A stretch of 64,000 nt of DNA, taken from the NCBI GenBank assembly GCA_025093555.1, contig JAIWNF010000027.1, positions 124,001 to 188,000 on the forward strand, given 5' to 3'. The stretch comes from Circinella umbellata (lineage: Eukaryota; Mucoromycota; Mucoromycetes; Mucorales; Lichtheimiaceae). This document shows positions 1 to 16,751 of the stretch, one piece after another (positions within the stretch are counted from its first letter, which is position 1; each line of letters starts with the position of its first letter). Both the position numbers and the translations under genes were made by a program. A model generated the notes under the pieces. It did no database searches and was not told where the DNA came from. It worked only from the letters and a program-made list of their open reading frames with translations.

Positions 1-25
1 AATAATAATAATATGTCAAATATAG

Positions 26-463
26 AACAAATACCTATAATGAAAGCATTGAAGCGATCAAAGGAATACTAAACTGGCGATTAGTTAATAATCCAGTCTG
101 TAATAATATGATCATGACCGAATATGTTCCTTACATCCGAACCATGTGTCAAATACAACAAGATTTATTATTATCATCAAATGAAGAAAAACAACAACGC
201 ATTGGAACAAGAAGAAAAAGAGCTTTGATAAGAAATAGAAAAAATAAACAACATTTAAAGATAAATGATGAATCTATGAATTTATTATTGAAAAAGACAA
301 AAGATTCTTTTAATCAAGTAAGTTTAAAAAGCAAGATTTTTATGTAACTCACATGATTTAACTTGATGCAATTTTTTTTTATTATTAGACCTACCAATGG
401 CATTCACAAGCAACTGTTTATAATGATCGCTGGAAGGATTTATTACAAAGGAAAAAAAGCTAA
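26..463 (+). CDS. 3' end of a gene, possibly Elg1/ATAD5-like replication factor (5' end outside window)
   Basis: Two terminal exons are visible: about 26-317 (after a possible acceptor ATATAG) and 389-463, joined across a 71-nt intron with donor GTAAGT and acceptor ATTATTAG. The frame stays open to a TAA. The encoded tail contains ILNWRLVNN, then MTEYVPYIRTMCQIQQ, then a basic RRKRALIRNRKNK stretch. An aromatic/Arg 'YxPxxR' motif followed by an RR-rich segment recalls the C-terminus of Elg1/ATAD5 clamp-unloader subunits, but that is a weak resemblance by eye. The catalytic AAA+ part would lie upstream of the window, so neither function nor exact exon start can be settled here. Confidence 0.4.
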
Positions 464-950
464 AAATACCATGACTTTTTTTTCAGGCTACACAAAAGAT
501 GCGGTAACTTCTCTCTCTCTCTCTTTCTTTCTTAAATGAAAAGCTGCTGTGTACCCTTCCAATTCTACAATTATTTTATATATTATTTTTTCTCAGCCAA
601 AAAATATTTCTTTGGTTACTAGTGTCTATACTAGTGCTTTAGTTGCTTAGTTGTTGTGATATAGCTTTCCACACTCCTTTTTTTTTTTTTTGCAAAACAT
701 CAGTGGGTTCTCTTTTTTTTTTTTGCTTCTTCTTCTTTCTTTTCTCTTTCTCTTCTCTTCTCTTTCTCTCTCTCTCTCTCTCTCTTTTTTTTTTTACCCA
801 AATTCTCATATATAAATACTCTTCTTTTTTTTTCGGTTCCTAGCAACTAAACTAAAAATAATCAACAAAATATTTTTCTTTAGCTCTTTTTTTTTTTTCT
901 GAAAAAAAAAAAAAAAGTTTTCGTTTCAGACGTCGGCATAAGATAATAAA
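464..950 (+). promoter_or_regulatory. Pyrimidine-rich upstream region of the LIM-RhoGAP gene
   Basis: No gene is seen between the preceding stop and the ATG at 951. The stretch holds dense T and CT tracts, including (TC)n near 764-784 and several T8-T13 runs, all on the + strand and ending about 100 bases before the start codon. This is the usual look of leaders and core promoters in this window. No clear TATA box stands out. Confidence 0.45.
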
Positions 951-3900
951 ATGAAGACTACTAACATGTTAATAAGTAGTAATAATAATAACAACGATAA
1001 CGACAACGACAACGACGACCAAGATAATAATAAATATTATCATTATCAACCAACAACAACAACAGGAAAATCATTACCACCTATTTTTTCACCTAATAAA
1101 AATAGTAAACCATTTTTAGATCGTGAATCTACTACTTCAACAAGTACACTTTATCAACATTCCACTTCAACAACATCGACAACAGCAACATTGTTTGAGA
1201 AACAACAAAAAAGTCATTCTTCTCGACGTACAGCAAGTTCCGGTGCAACAAGTAGTGGTTCAACTCCTCAACATTACTGCTTCAATTGCCAACAACCTTG
1301 TGTACCAAGTGATAGGTCACCTATACAAGCATTAGGTCGAATATATCATTATCAATGTTTTGTATGCGAGGTAAAAACAAAGTCCCTGCTTTTTTTTTTT
1401 TAATTATTTATTTCATATAACGCGCATTATTGATTAAAAAAAAAGGGGAGTGAGTGAATAAGAAAAGGAGAATCATTATAAAGTGGAAATGGGAGAATCA
1501 AGAGGACAAAAACGTTTAAATTATATGATTAAGGGGAAACTAAATGAATATAATATATAATATATAATATATAATATAGGATTGTCATACACCTGTAACA
1601 GATAAATATTACGCGTTAGATCATGAAAATATACCTAGATCCATTGTATGTGAAAGACATTATTATACCCGTTTAAATCGTTTATGTAAACACTGTGGAG
1701 AACCTTTATTAGAAGGTGTTGCAACTGAAATGATTGATGGATTTAAATATCATCAACAATGTTTACAATGTCCTGGTTGTCTCTTGGCAAAAAAGTCAAA
1801 GCAACAAAAACAACGTACTAGTAAATTGAATATACCCCATTTGCTTAGCAACAATAATAATCGTAGTACTACTACTACAACAAGTAGTCATAGTAGTAAT
1901 AATAGTACGCGTAGTAGTAGTAGTATCTATAATGAATATTATTTTGAAAATGATAAGAATATCATACGATATCCTTATAATGGAAGATCCTATTGTCGAT
2001 ATCATTATTCATTATTACGTGGAACAGCATGTCTTGGTTGTAGTCAAGCTGTTTTATGTCAATCCGTAAATGATCGTATTGATCCTGAAAAATTATGGCA
2101 TCATGAATGTTTTATGATACAAAAGGTAATGGTTATTATTCATTTTTTTTTTTTTTTCATTTGATTATTTATTTATATTTTATTTTATTTTGGTTTAGTA
2201 TTGGAATGTTCGATTGGCTGACCAAGAAAAAGATCTTCATGGTATGTTTCTTTATTATTATTATTATTCTGCGCCCCATGATGTGTAACACACCACTTTT
2301 TTTTTAAAAAAAAATATAGGATTATTTTTATCCATGAATCCAGATGAATTAATAAAGTTACAAACAACGATGGATCAAAAGCGAAAATATATCTGGAATG
2401 AATTAAAAGGATATGAAGATTCATTAGCCATGTGTATTAAAGATATGGCAGTCGATATTACTGGAGGTCCTTATCTTGAAAGTATACAAATGGCTAATCA
2501 ACTTGCATGGCATCTTTGTGTGTTATTTTCAGCTCATCAAAAAAATCATTCCCTTTTTGAAGAATATAAGCCTCATCATTATCATTATCATCAACAACAT
2601 CATTTACAAATTCAACAAGGTATTATCTATATCTATATCTATATCTATATTTTATCAAATATTAAATAGTATTTATTATATATTATATTATATTATATTA
2701 GAATATCAGTGCGACAAATGGACTCGTGTTATTGGTGTACAAATTCTTAAACTCTTTGATTTAATTCATTTAAAAAAAGAGAATAAAAGTATAAATCAAC
2801 AAGATGAATTTGCTAAACAAATTGTTCAATTTGTTACTGTATTAGCACATAATTTAAAAGAATGTTTAAGATTGGGTATTACAGAAGCTCTTGAAATGGT
2901 AAATTTATCTCCTTCTAAACTGATCTCTCTCTCCTTCTCTTCATTCCCCTTCTAATTATCTTCTTTTTTTTTTTTCCCTCTAGGAACACGAATATGGTGT
3001 TAATGATACAATACTTACATTTATTAATGAACTTACGCCACTCAAGAAAAGTAGAGTATCTATTTCATCAGGAAGATATTATCTTAAAGATGCTCCGCCT
3101 TTTCCAACGATGATTACCAACAAAGAAGATACTACGGATAACAATAGTATTAAAATATTACCAAATGAAGATAAATGTCGTCAATGTCATTTAATAATTG
3201 AAGAAACATGTTGGCGATTTTATCATGATCGATGGCATACTCAATGTCTTGCTTGTAACAGTTGTAAACAAAAGATTGATCCACCTTTTAATGCACGAAT
3301 AGGTGTTCATCATTTACTTGCTGGTAAAAAACCCAAATTATCATCAACATCATTATCATCAACAACAGAAAAAGAATCAAACTTAATTTTACTTTGTGAT
3401 AAATGTACTATTAATCCACACACACGACGAAATTATTTGATGCAACAAATACCACTTTCCCGCGTAACTCAGCTTGAACAATCTATTCATCTTTTACGCG
3501 TCGCAGTGGCACAAATACATCAAGTTCCCATCGGTAAGGGTTACACATACACTAGATTTTCAATTCTCTTTTCTTCCCTCCTTCTCTCCTATATAATAAT
3601 ATACTTCTTATCTCTCTCCCCCTTTTACTTTTTTTTTTTTTTGCAATTATATATTTATAACCAACAACAACCCCCACATTCACTACTACCCCAAACACAT
3701 ACATATATATAAGTCTAATTATTGTATGCATATGTATATCTATATTTAGGTAAAAAAGAATTGCCCGCCAACATCAATGATAACAACAACCGTAATAGTA
3801 ATAACAAAGATTATAACAAACTGCAAGCACCTCCATTTACTACAACAAAAACAGCAACACCGGCAGTACAGAATGTAAATAAAGAGCAAAATAATCAGCA

Positions 3901-6030
3901 GCCACTTGTAATAATCACCAGACAACCGTCATTACCACCACCAACTTCTTCTCCTTCTCTTTCTTTTCAAAAACAAATGATGTTGAATTCTTCGCCTAAT
4001 CTCGCTCAATCTCAACATTCTATTTCGGACCAACAACAACAACAACAATCTACTAGTACTTCTCCCAATACAACTTCCATTTTTGGTACATCTTTATTTT
4101 TATGGAATAACAATAGCAAAGAAACCATAAAGCGTTCTAAATCATCTCAACAACAACAGAGACAACAAGTATCCAATTTTGATAATAATAAAAATAATAC
4201 TTTACCACGACGTGCTATTACTCTCAATACAACACCCAATTTTATCAATAATAATAGCGATAATACCAATAGTCCAACACATAGTCCAATTCATAATAAT
4301 ATGGATGAAAAGATGTTTTCATCATCCAATACATCTTCTTTATCAAGTAGAAAATTAACTTATACTTTACGAAGAGCATTAAGTACGGGTCGTCCATCAC
4401 AACAAGAACAACAACAAACAGCAAATCGACTCTCTATAATTAGTAATACTAGTCCGGTATCCACTCAACAACGTATACATAAACTTTGTACAGCTGAACC
4501 TGTGACAGAACCGGGAGGTCCTTATTGGCTAACTGAATTAACAACGATTCAAGATTCGATTGTACGAAGTCTTGCAGCGTTATATATTGAACGACATGTT
4601 AGTAATTTTTTTGAATTTGAAGAATTAATATCTTTTGTTGAATGTGAAAAAATAAAAGATACATCTTCATTATGGGGAAAAGTAAAGTTTCATTTTGGTA
4701 CCCATCGTCAACAATCATCAACCCCTTCTCCGTCGGTATCCATGGAAACAAAACATGTTCAACAACAACAACATAAAATATTTGGAATCTCATTAAAAGA
4801 TGTAACAACACGAGAAAAACAACATCAACACTGCTATTATTATGATCAAAAGACACGTGCTGCAGCTATTAGTTATGTAATGACTCATCACCCGACCATG
4901 ACCGCATGCTTTTCGGAGAATGCTATGGTGCCTTCAGTTGTGCAGAACATAATTTTGGCTCTATTAAATCAAGGTAATTTATTAAATGGTTCATGATAAA
5001 TAATGTTTGATATTTGTTTATCTTCACACGCTTCTATTATTATTTCTCACCTTGATAACTAACCTTAAAATAATAATAATAATAATTAGATCTTAGTACA
5101 GAAGGTATTTTCCGAAAAAATGGTAATATTCGAGAGCTTAAAGAAATGTGTGAAATGGTAAATAAGGGAGAAGATTATACCCAACGATTATTTCATCAAT
5201 CTTCTCCGATTCAATTGGCTGCATTATTAAAACGATTTGTTCGTGATCTTCCTGAACCTCTTTTAACATTTAAATTATACAAGTTATTTCTTACTTCTTT
5301 ACGTAAGTTTTATGTACTAGTTTCATTATTATTATTATTATTCTTAGTCTTGTATGATTTAACAATTCTATCAATTATTTATATATATTTAGGAATGACC
5401 AATGATCAAGAAGCCAAAACAGTGTTATATTTTGCATGTTGTATGCTTCCTAAACCAAATCGAGATGTTATGCAACTTTTGTTCTTGTTTTTAAACCATG
5501 TGGCATCGTTGCACGAACAAAACAAAATGGATATTCATAATATTGCTAGAATATTTTGTCCAAGTGTTTTATTTGCTTCCCCAACGTCACATCAGCAACA
5601 AAATTTTCAGACTTCACAAACGACACGAGAAGAAATTGAAGTAGTTTCCATGTTAATTAAATATCAACCTGATTTTAATTTGGTAAGATATATATATTTA
5701 TCTATTTATTAAAAAGAGTTTTATATAATATAATAATAATAATAGTAATATTAACTCTAATTTATTTTCTTCTAGGTACCACAAGAATTTACCCTTTTAA
5801 TGCAAGATACAAACATGATGAAAGCTCTCTATAATGCCGATTTGACATCATCCAAAGAATTTATTAAAACTTATTCTAGTTTAATGAAATTAAGAAAAAA
5901 TGCCAATAATACTGCTCCACCTCATCACCATCACCATTCTAATCAAACTGGAGTAGGTAATATATCCTCATTAGCAACTCGTTCAGCAGTTGTTTTACCC
6001 ACTTCAACTCCTCAACAAGTTGGAAGATAA
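951..6030 (+). CDS. LIM-domain Rho GTPase-activating protein, Lrg1/Rga class
   Basis: Ten exons join in frame: 951-1370, 1580-2125, 2199-2241, 2320-2619, 2702-2898, 2984-3533, 3750-4973, 5090-5302, 5393-5682 and 5776-6030 (1345 aa). LIM1 (about residues 105-165) starts at CFNCQQPC. LIM2 follows directly (CKHCGEP...CPGC) but is split by a Ser/Thr/Asn-rich insert before its second zinc knuckle, and a partial CLGC...HHEC finger comes next. LIM3 (about 565-650) begins CRQCHLI. The RhoGAP domain (about 1030-1240) carries EGIFRKNGN, whose Arg is the catalytic finger, and RDLPEPLLTFKLY. Between 700 and 1000 lies a Gln/Asn/Ser-rich linker. Three LIM domains plus a C-terminal RhoGAP is the architecture of fungal Lrg1, a GAP for Rho1 in cell-wall signalling. 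The class is clear; Lrg1 rather than Rga1/2 is inferred from the LIM count. Confidence 0.9.
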
Positions 6031-6068
6031 TATTAATCAATCCTTAAAAAAAGATATATATTACTTCT

Positions 6069-6086
6069 ATTATTATTATTATTTTA

Positions 6087-6124
<38 letters not shown>

Positions 6125-6137
6125 TATTACTATTATT
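6069..6137. repeat. (ATT)n microsatellite
   Basis: An imperfect run of TTA/TAT triplets lies just 3' of the RhoGAP stop. On the opposite strand it gives a meaningless Asn run, so it is treated as a simple repeat. Confidence 0.9.
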
Positions 6138-7694
6138 TTCTACTCGCTCTCTCTCTTCTGTTTCTATAGTATTTCTTTTTTTTATTATTATATTATTATA
6201 TATACCTTTTTTTTGTAGTAAGTTCTTTTCATTCCCTTCAAAATGATCTACCACTCTTTCTTTCTTTCTTTTATACCTTTTATTGCTTTTTATTACTCCC
6301 ACCCCCTCTTTTGTCATATATACACAAAAAAATGCACCATGTTTGCTTAACTTATGTATAAACATTCTAAAACTTTCATGAATTCTTTCTTTTAACAAGA
6401 AACAAAAAAAGTCCTATGGATGATATGATGTATGTGTATGTACATATTAATAAGTTGTTAGTTTATCTCTATATAACAGTAAAAATATTAGTAAGAATAG
6501 TTGAAATAAAGAATCTTCGACTTTTTATTTACTGTTTTTTTTTCTATGAATAGTACTGTATATATTACTTGAATGGTTTCTGACTAAATTTTGCTCTTCT
6601 TTTATTTTTCATCTGCTACTATATACTTTCTGCAGCCTCTTCCTGGTTTTAACAATTTTCTCATAAATAACAATTTATCCACATCTCATTTGTTAATTTT
6701 ATCCAATCAAATTTAATAAAAATTCCAACCACGGCTATACAGCCGAACAAAGGAGAAATGAGACGAGTTCATGTGATAATGATGATGATGATAAAATAAT
6801 ACAGAAAGAATTCTTGATACTTAAAATAAAGATACTGTTGTATCTATAATCAATATAATCGAATATCTAATAGAATGATACTCAATGCTTGCATATTACA
6901 GATAAGTAAGAGTTTGTTGACACAGACTTCAACTTGTAATACATAAGATCTACAATCACTCGTTGTACATAGTCAATAACTAAGATGGGACGACTTTGCA
7001 GAACAAAAACAATCAAGAAGTTTATAAAGAGTTGTATTATTCATCAAATAAAGACCACCTAATTTTTATAAAGTTCTGTCGTCATTTACTGACTCTTTTA
7101 TTTAATCTTAAGATAAAACAGATACACGATGGCAACCAACAGCCGATAATCGACACCACAAAATGCAAAGCGGTATTTCCTGGTAGCAATACAATATGAC
7201 CAATATAGTATAATCTTGTCTTCCAAATCATCTAGGCCTAATCTCAATTATGTTATGAAACCTAAATTGAATCGTTTATCTACAGATACCAAGAGAAAAA
7301 GTGAGAAACAAGAGTTACCCGTTAACTGAAAAGGTTAATCGGAAATTGGTTACCAAAGCAATCATTTTTCAGTTCGCACCGTGCAACCTTACGAGCCTAA
7401 GCATCTTGGACACATAAAAGAACCTGTTACTAAGTTTCCCGCCTTCCAACTCATACTAAAGGCCGTCCTGCAAAGTACAGTCGCAATGACGTTCTGTTGG
7501 GGAGTAACCAATTACTAGCCCAAAGCATCTTTTACGCTTGCCCAAGATGATAAAAAGAAGTGATCCTGTGATTTTAACCAAGGGATTTGAAAAAGGAAGA
7601 TGAAAGACATTATTAGAAATATATAAAAGCATAATAATTAAGTAGTTATCTTACATTAGTATTGTCTTCGCTAGCGCTAATCATATAAATAGCC

Positions 7695-7844
7695 TTATTC
7701 ATATCGACTTTCAGTCCATGTGCTTATCAATAACCGATTCCATCTACCATTTTCATCTACTAAAGATTCAAGATTAAATAGATCATGGTTTACGTATTTC
7801 CACTTATAAACAACTTCATCCTCTCCGTTTAAAAGTATTTTTTG
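7695..7844 (-). other. Open coding-like fragment, unknown, probably a relic
   Basis: On the - strand 49 codons are open between stops. They contain GEDEVVYKWKYVNHD and ENGRWNRLLISTWTES, rich in Trp, Asp, Glu and Arg, which is unlike chance translation of AT-rich DNA. There is no start codon and no recognisable splice context. A fragment of a mobile element or a dead gene is likely. I do not recognise the family. Confidence 0.3.
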
Positions 7845-8073
7845 TTAAAATAAATTGCATCAAACCTGGATTGAAACAACAGTTTTTTTTTTATGACGAC
7901 AGGTGTCCTGATCATACTAGTAGCTAATTATAAAATACGCGTTTAATACAGAATAAAAAGCATCTAATACCTTTCTTTTTTACAGAATGAGGTGGAAATT
8001 TCAGTGTACGTCACAAATATATTTAAGGCTGCATCTAAGTTTTTTTATTTTTTCTTTCTGTTGTTGATGGGCT

Positions 8074-9990
8074 ATGTCTTCCAAGAGAAAACGACAACGA
8101 ACTATTGCTGCTGATGCACAGTGGTGCATGGACAACAGAAATATTCTTACCTGCAAGGCTTTTGTGGATAAACACAAATTACTAGATTCTCAATATTCTG
8201 TCGCCAGATACAAAACCATTATTTCTAAATATTTACCTCAAGAAAAAGATCGACTGATTCAGGACTATGATCATTGGAAACGTAGCAGTGACTACAAATT
8301 GTATTGGTTGGAAAAATCACGTACCTCTGTACAGCTGGACACTCGTGTGGAGTACTCTTCCTTTGCAGGAGATGTGTTACGCCAGGAAACCGCAGCCATT
8401 ACCACAAGCATCAACGGTGATGATGCAAACATTGACTCAAACAACAACATGGACATGACTGCCTCTTCCTCTTTCTCTTCTTCAACAGCCATTCAGGATA
8501 ACGAGAGCATTCCATCAAATCCTATACCCACAACTTCCTCAGCAACAACCCCACTTGATACTATTGCCACCATCACCACAGAAGAACCTCCTTGTTTTCC
8601 TTGGTTGATTGGTGACTTTGACGTGGCTGATGCATTTTACCGGTACAGATGTCATGTGATACAACAAGCAAACGATAGGCTTCTTCAAATTGAAAAATCT
8701 GTGCACGAATTGTTGTGTTATAGACTAAGACCAAGTCTATGATGGAGTTTCCTTTAGTTCAAGATTGATACAGTAAAGAGAAATCGAAAAGTGAGGAAAG
8801 AGTGAAAAAGAAGTTATTTTTTTATTTATCAAGCTCAGCTAGCTTTTTATGCTGCTGAGACTTGTACAACTCAAGTTTACTACTTAAGTTCTTTTAACCA
8901 ATATTACCTAGTCGGTAACATGTTGTCTCTGTCTCATATCCTCTTGCTATGCCCCAATCAACACAGTGATACTATGCTGCATTTTTTCGATTTAGCCCAA
9001 CTCCAGATACTACATTATTCCCTCCTGACAGAATCATTGAATGATAGCATCACATTGCCAGATGACATTTACTTGAAATTGGTCTATGCCGTCACTGATG
9101 TTGATGCCAAGGTCAAGACAAGAGGTCAAGTAGAATTGCTTTTGCTTACTATGGCTCAAGACTTGCATATTCGCCAGCAATCAGTAGTTTGGGGGATTAC
9201 AGCTGCGTAAGTTGTGTGATTGAGATTTATGACAACATAGGATTAGATACTAATGGTAGATATTACATTTCTCACAAGTATAGTTTGAAGAAACTGCCAT
9301 TCACTGCCATCAAAGATAAAACAACTATTGGAGAAGGAGAATTTCTGACTACATACTTTGATCCCATCCTTGCTAACATTTTGGCCAACCCAGATGAAAA
9401 TGTACTTCTACGTTGGGCAAACGTCACTTGTGATGCAACCGGGGATAAGAGACCAGATGCAACCATGAGCAAGCTTACGCAAATGTCTTTTGGACCAAGT
9501 CTTGGATTTGGCGAGGCAAAAGTGGCTCAACCAACATGCGATAAATATATGCTTTGCCTCGACTTGACACGTTTGGCCACTTTTTCAAAAGATACGATTG
9601 ACGAAAACAAGTTGAACGCATCTTTATCATTCCAAATACATGGTAAGCAAAAGAAAATGGAAGAAAGAATAAATATGTAAAGAACCGCTTTTTTTTCTTG
9701 TAATAGGCTTTAGCGTTACTTTTTTTATCACCCGTTTTCGACACGATGGCATCTATATCATGCAAAAAATAGCCCATATGACGTTTCCGCGATCGATTGA
9801 AGAATTAGCCACTTTCATCAGCATGAAAAATTTGAAGATGCTGCTCAAAGTCACTGATGTATTTTGGCGATTATGTAAACCATGCGACGACGAAGAGCTG
9901 ATTAAAGCAAATGGTCGTGCCACGCATCCATCGTTGCACTCATTGATTGATATATCCAAAGATCGACGTTGTTATATCAATCAAATATAA
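8074..9990 (+). pseudogene. Disrupted gene of unknown family with a PD-(D/E)XK-like nuclease motif
   Basis: Open segments: 8074-8742 (MSSKRKRQRTI..., stop TGA), about 8836-9207 in the same frame, 9190-9642 in a different frame, and 9708-9990 after a clear 65-nt GT-AG intron. The third segment contains GDKRPDAT, then about 18 residues, then GFGEAKVAQ. A PD followed by ExK is the core of PD-(D/E)XK nuclease folds, with candidate residues Asp, Glu and Lys. The N-terminal part is basic, with a Ser/Thr/Asn linker at about 8400-8600. Codons are less AT-biased than in neighbouring genes. A stop separates segments 1 and 2, and a frameshift near 9190-9207 separates 2 and 3. The joints could be unrecognised introns or real breaks. 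It sits beside a transposase remnant, so a mobile or expanded family is plausible. Function is not known to me. Confidence 0.55.
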
Positions 9991-10369
9991 TAAAATAAAA
10001 GAGACGTTAAAAAGTCAACGAGACCCAAAAGATCAATAATTGAACTGAAGTTTATTAAAATAAAATATTATCTCTATTTATATGAATCTTATTATCAGTG
10101 GGATATATTGATATGTGTATACGTAAGATTTATATTTGTCATGGCCGTGTGAATTATGATTTATGAATGTAAGATGAATGATATTAAGATTAGACTTTGA
10201 GCGGTTGACGATATGATATATCTACGCAGCTGTAACCTTATATCATTATAGAAGACGGACTTCTGTGCTCTTATAAATCATGGTCCCAATAGGGAAATAC
10301 ACGAAATGTCAGCAAAGCATAATTAAAGATATGCTATACTTTAATAATTAGAATGACAAATAATTATCT
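9991..10369. other. Short intergenic stretch, nothing recognised
   Basis: AT-rich DNA lies between the nuclease-motif gene and the convergent transposase remnant. It contains TATATC/ATATGA words but no open frame or repeat that I can support. The broken 3' side of the transposon should lie here, but I found no match to the repeats on its other side. Confidence 0.4.
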
Positions 10370-10894
10370 TTATGAATAATATGTGTTGGATACAACAATC
10401 TGTATATCTCTAAATTCTTTTGACAGGTGATCTGTAACAGCTTCAACTGTCAATGTTGGCTCATTAGCCAGCAGCTCAAAGATAAATACAGTATGTCCGT
10501 CTTTGAGTATTGTGGGTCGTCCCTTTCCTTCTTTGATTGCGATAGAATCAGGGAACCCTTTTTCAGCTATTTCGCTTGTCATTTGATTCCACTGCTTGAC
10601 TTTACGAATAGCTGTTGACTTGGAGAGCCCTACCTTTCTACCCGCTTCACTGATAGACATATTCTCAAACTCTTGCAACAAATTGATCAAATTGACTACC
10701 TTTGCTTCGTTCTTGGTAATGTATGATTCCCTTCCCTTCTTCACTACATCAAGGAAGGGGTCCTTGGAGTGAGGTTTGGTCTTCCTCTTAGCTTCTTTTT
10801 GTGCTGCATTTACTGCTGCAGTTTCTTCCCAGTCCATATATGATTGTATCATCACAGGTACTGTCTCACTGTCAAAATTGTATTCTTCGTTCAT
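10370..10894 (-). pseudogene. Truncated Tc1/mariner-type transposase (N-terminal DNA-binding part only)
   Basis: Starting at the in-frame ATG 10894 (MNEEYNFDSETVP), the frame gives about 174 residues. It contains NLLQEFENMSISEAGRKVGL followed by SKSTAIRKVKQWNQ, a helix-turn-helix that scans like the paired-type domain of Tc1/IS630 transposases. Then comes GKGRPTILKDGHTVFIFELL with ANEPTLTVEAV, the usual 'GRPxKL...I.E.....PxxT' linker. The frame ends in unrelated residues (NTYYS), so the whole DDE/D catalytic domain is missing. The element cannot make an active transposase. The upstream side (10949-11100) carries a repeat array that fits the subterminal region of the same element. Confidence 0.75.
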
Positions 10895-10972
10895 GTTGAG
10901 CAATATGAAAAAATTCAAGAAGAGAAAAAGAAGAGAGAATTCGGCCAATCCTCATTACATTTCTGTATTGGT

Positions 10973-11100
10973 GAGCCATTTTCGTACTGGGTGATTCATT
11001 TTCAAAACAATGAACCATCTTCGTCTTAGTGACCCATTTTCAAATTATGACCCATTTTCATTGGTTGACACCATTTTCAAAATCGACGATCCATTTTCAT
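10973..11100. repeat. Array of about seven ~19-bp degenerate direct repeats (GACCCATTTTCA core)
   Basis: Copies of a core close to GACCCATTTTCA start at about 10973, 10992, 11012, 11031, 11049, 11067 and 11088, a period of 18-21 bp with poorly conserved bases between. Read on the strand of the adjacent transposase remnant the core is TGAAAATGGGTC. The array begins about 80 bases upstream of the transposase ATG, where the terminal/subterminal region of the element would be. Transposase-binding sites are the likeliest role; this is inference. Confidence 0.8.
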
Positions 11101-12062
11101 TTCAAACTGGCCTATTATTTTTTTTATTGAGCCAACCTTTTTTCGTCGACTGTAAAAGAAGAGATATTCTCTAATACGTATTTACTGCATATGCATGTCA
11201 AAAAACAACTTTGTGTGTGCGTGTATATACATGCTTTTATTACAACATGCATATCATATGTATAGAATTATCAAAAGAATTTTCTTTTTTTTTTTTTTAC
11301 TGAGTTGTCAGATGTTCATATATGAGTGAGATGTCAGTAACCATTTATTATACGTATCTATGGTAGTAATGATTAAAACTATACATTATCTGTGTATATT
11401 ATTATTTATAGTTATTACGTATGAGTTATACCTAAATATTTATTTATTTTGTTGAACTGACTTTCAATGATCAGATCAGATGCATTGATTAGTTTTTAAA
11501 CATTATAAAAGGTTCCCGCTTTAAATTTCCCCAGTAAAGTAATCCTCATTAATACATTATATATAATATATATAATAATGCATTGATCTCTGTGAGTTTC
11601 AATCATTTTACTATTATTTGTTTTCAATAAATAAATGTCAAAGTTTTAGTGTTATGCAAAATATGCATTTTGTTGGCGTATTTTTTTTTTGTTATACTGC
11701 TACTAGAACATATTTAGGAGAATTACATAACCAAAAATATATAAATAAATATAAAAATAAAAAAAAAATGTAAAAATAATACGTAATGTGTAAATATAAC
11801 ATAAATATGTAATGGTTATACATGGAAAGAGAGAAAACAAGACCAAGTTTTTTTTTTTTTTGGTGTTCATGCATACATAATACATAATTGTTTTGATAAT
11901 ATATATGTGAATAAGATAATAGCTTAATAAAAATGCGGGTAAAAATAATTGTATACGTACTGTATATACTTTTTTTTTGTGAGCAAAGAAAAAGGAGAGA
12001 AGAGAGATAGAAAATGGGAGATAAGGATTGTAATTATTATTATTATTATTATTATATTTTTT
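11101..12062. other. Intergenic, AT-rich, nothing recognised
   Basis: The stretch between the repeat array and the 3' end of the protein kinase C gene has low-complexity A/T tracts, TATA-like runs near 11560 and an (ATT)n tract at about 12032-12056 just outside the kinase stop. Open frames here are low-complexity Tyr/Phe/Ile runs and are not believed. Confidence 0.5.

Positions 12063-16751
<4,689 letters not shown>

Larger units (their letters stand above)
6031..8073. other. Intergenic region with composition-shifted, possibly decayed coding DNA
   Basis: The first part (6031-6500) is the 3' flank of the RhoGAP gene and holds an (ATT)n tract. From about 6700 the base composition changes. Block 7240-7560 is less AT-rich than usual intergenic DNA here and reads as broken open stretches on the + strand (for example an open stretch around 7369-7516). 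Another open stretch lies on the - strand at 7695-7844. No intact gene, RNA gene or clear terminal repeats were recognised. Confidence 0.5.

Noticed and set aside
643..843. 66-codon open frame upstream of the RhoGAP gene
   Set aside because: It is a translation of CT and T tracts (Phe/Ser/Leu run) in a promoter.
6084..6398. Open frame on the - strand ending in an Asn run
   Set aside because: It runs through the (ATT)n microsatellite and has no start context or conserved look; it lies in the 3' flank of the RhoGAP gene.
9208..9241. Possible 34-nt intron GTAAGT...CATAG in the nuclease-motif gene
   Set aside because: It is very short and splicing it does not join the two frames; a frameshift or another intron is needed.
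10973..11100. Array of short regularly spaced repeats that could suggest a CRISPR array
   Set aside because: The repeats are degenerate, only ~12 bp conserved, with 6-9-bp gaps, in a eukaryotic genome beside a transposase remnant; no cas-like gene is present.
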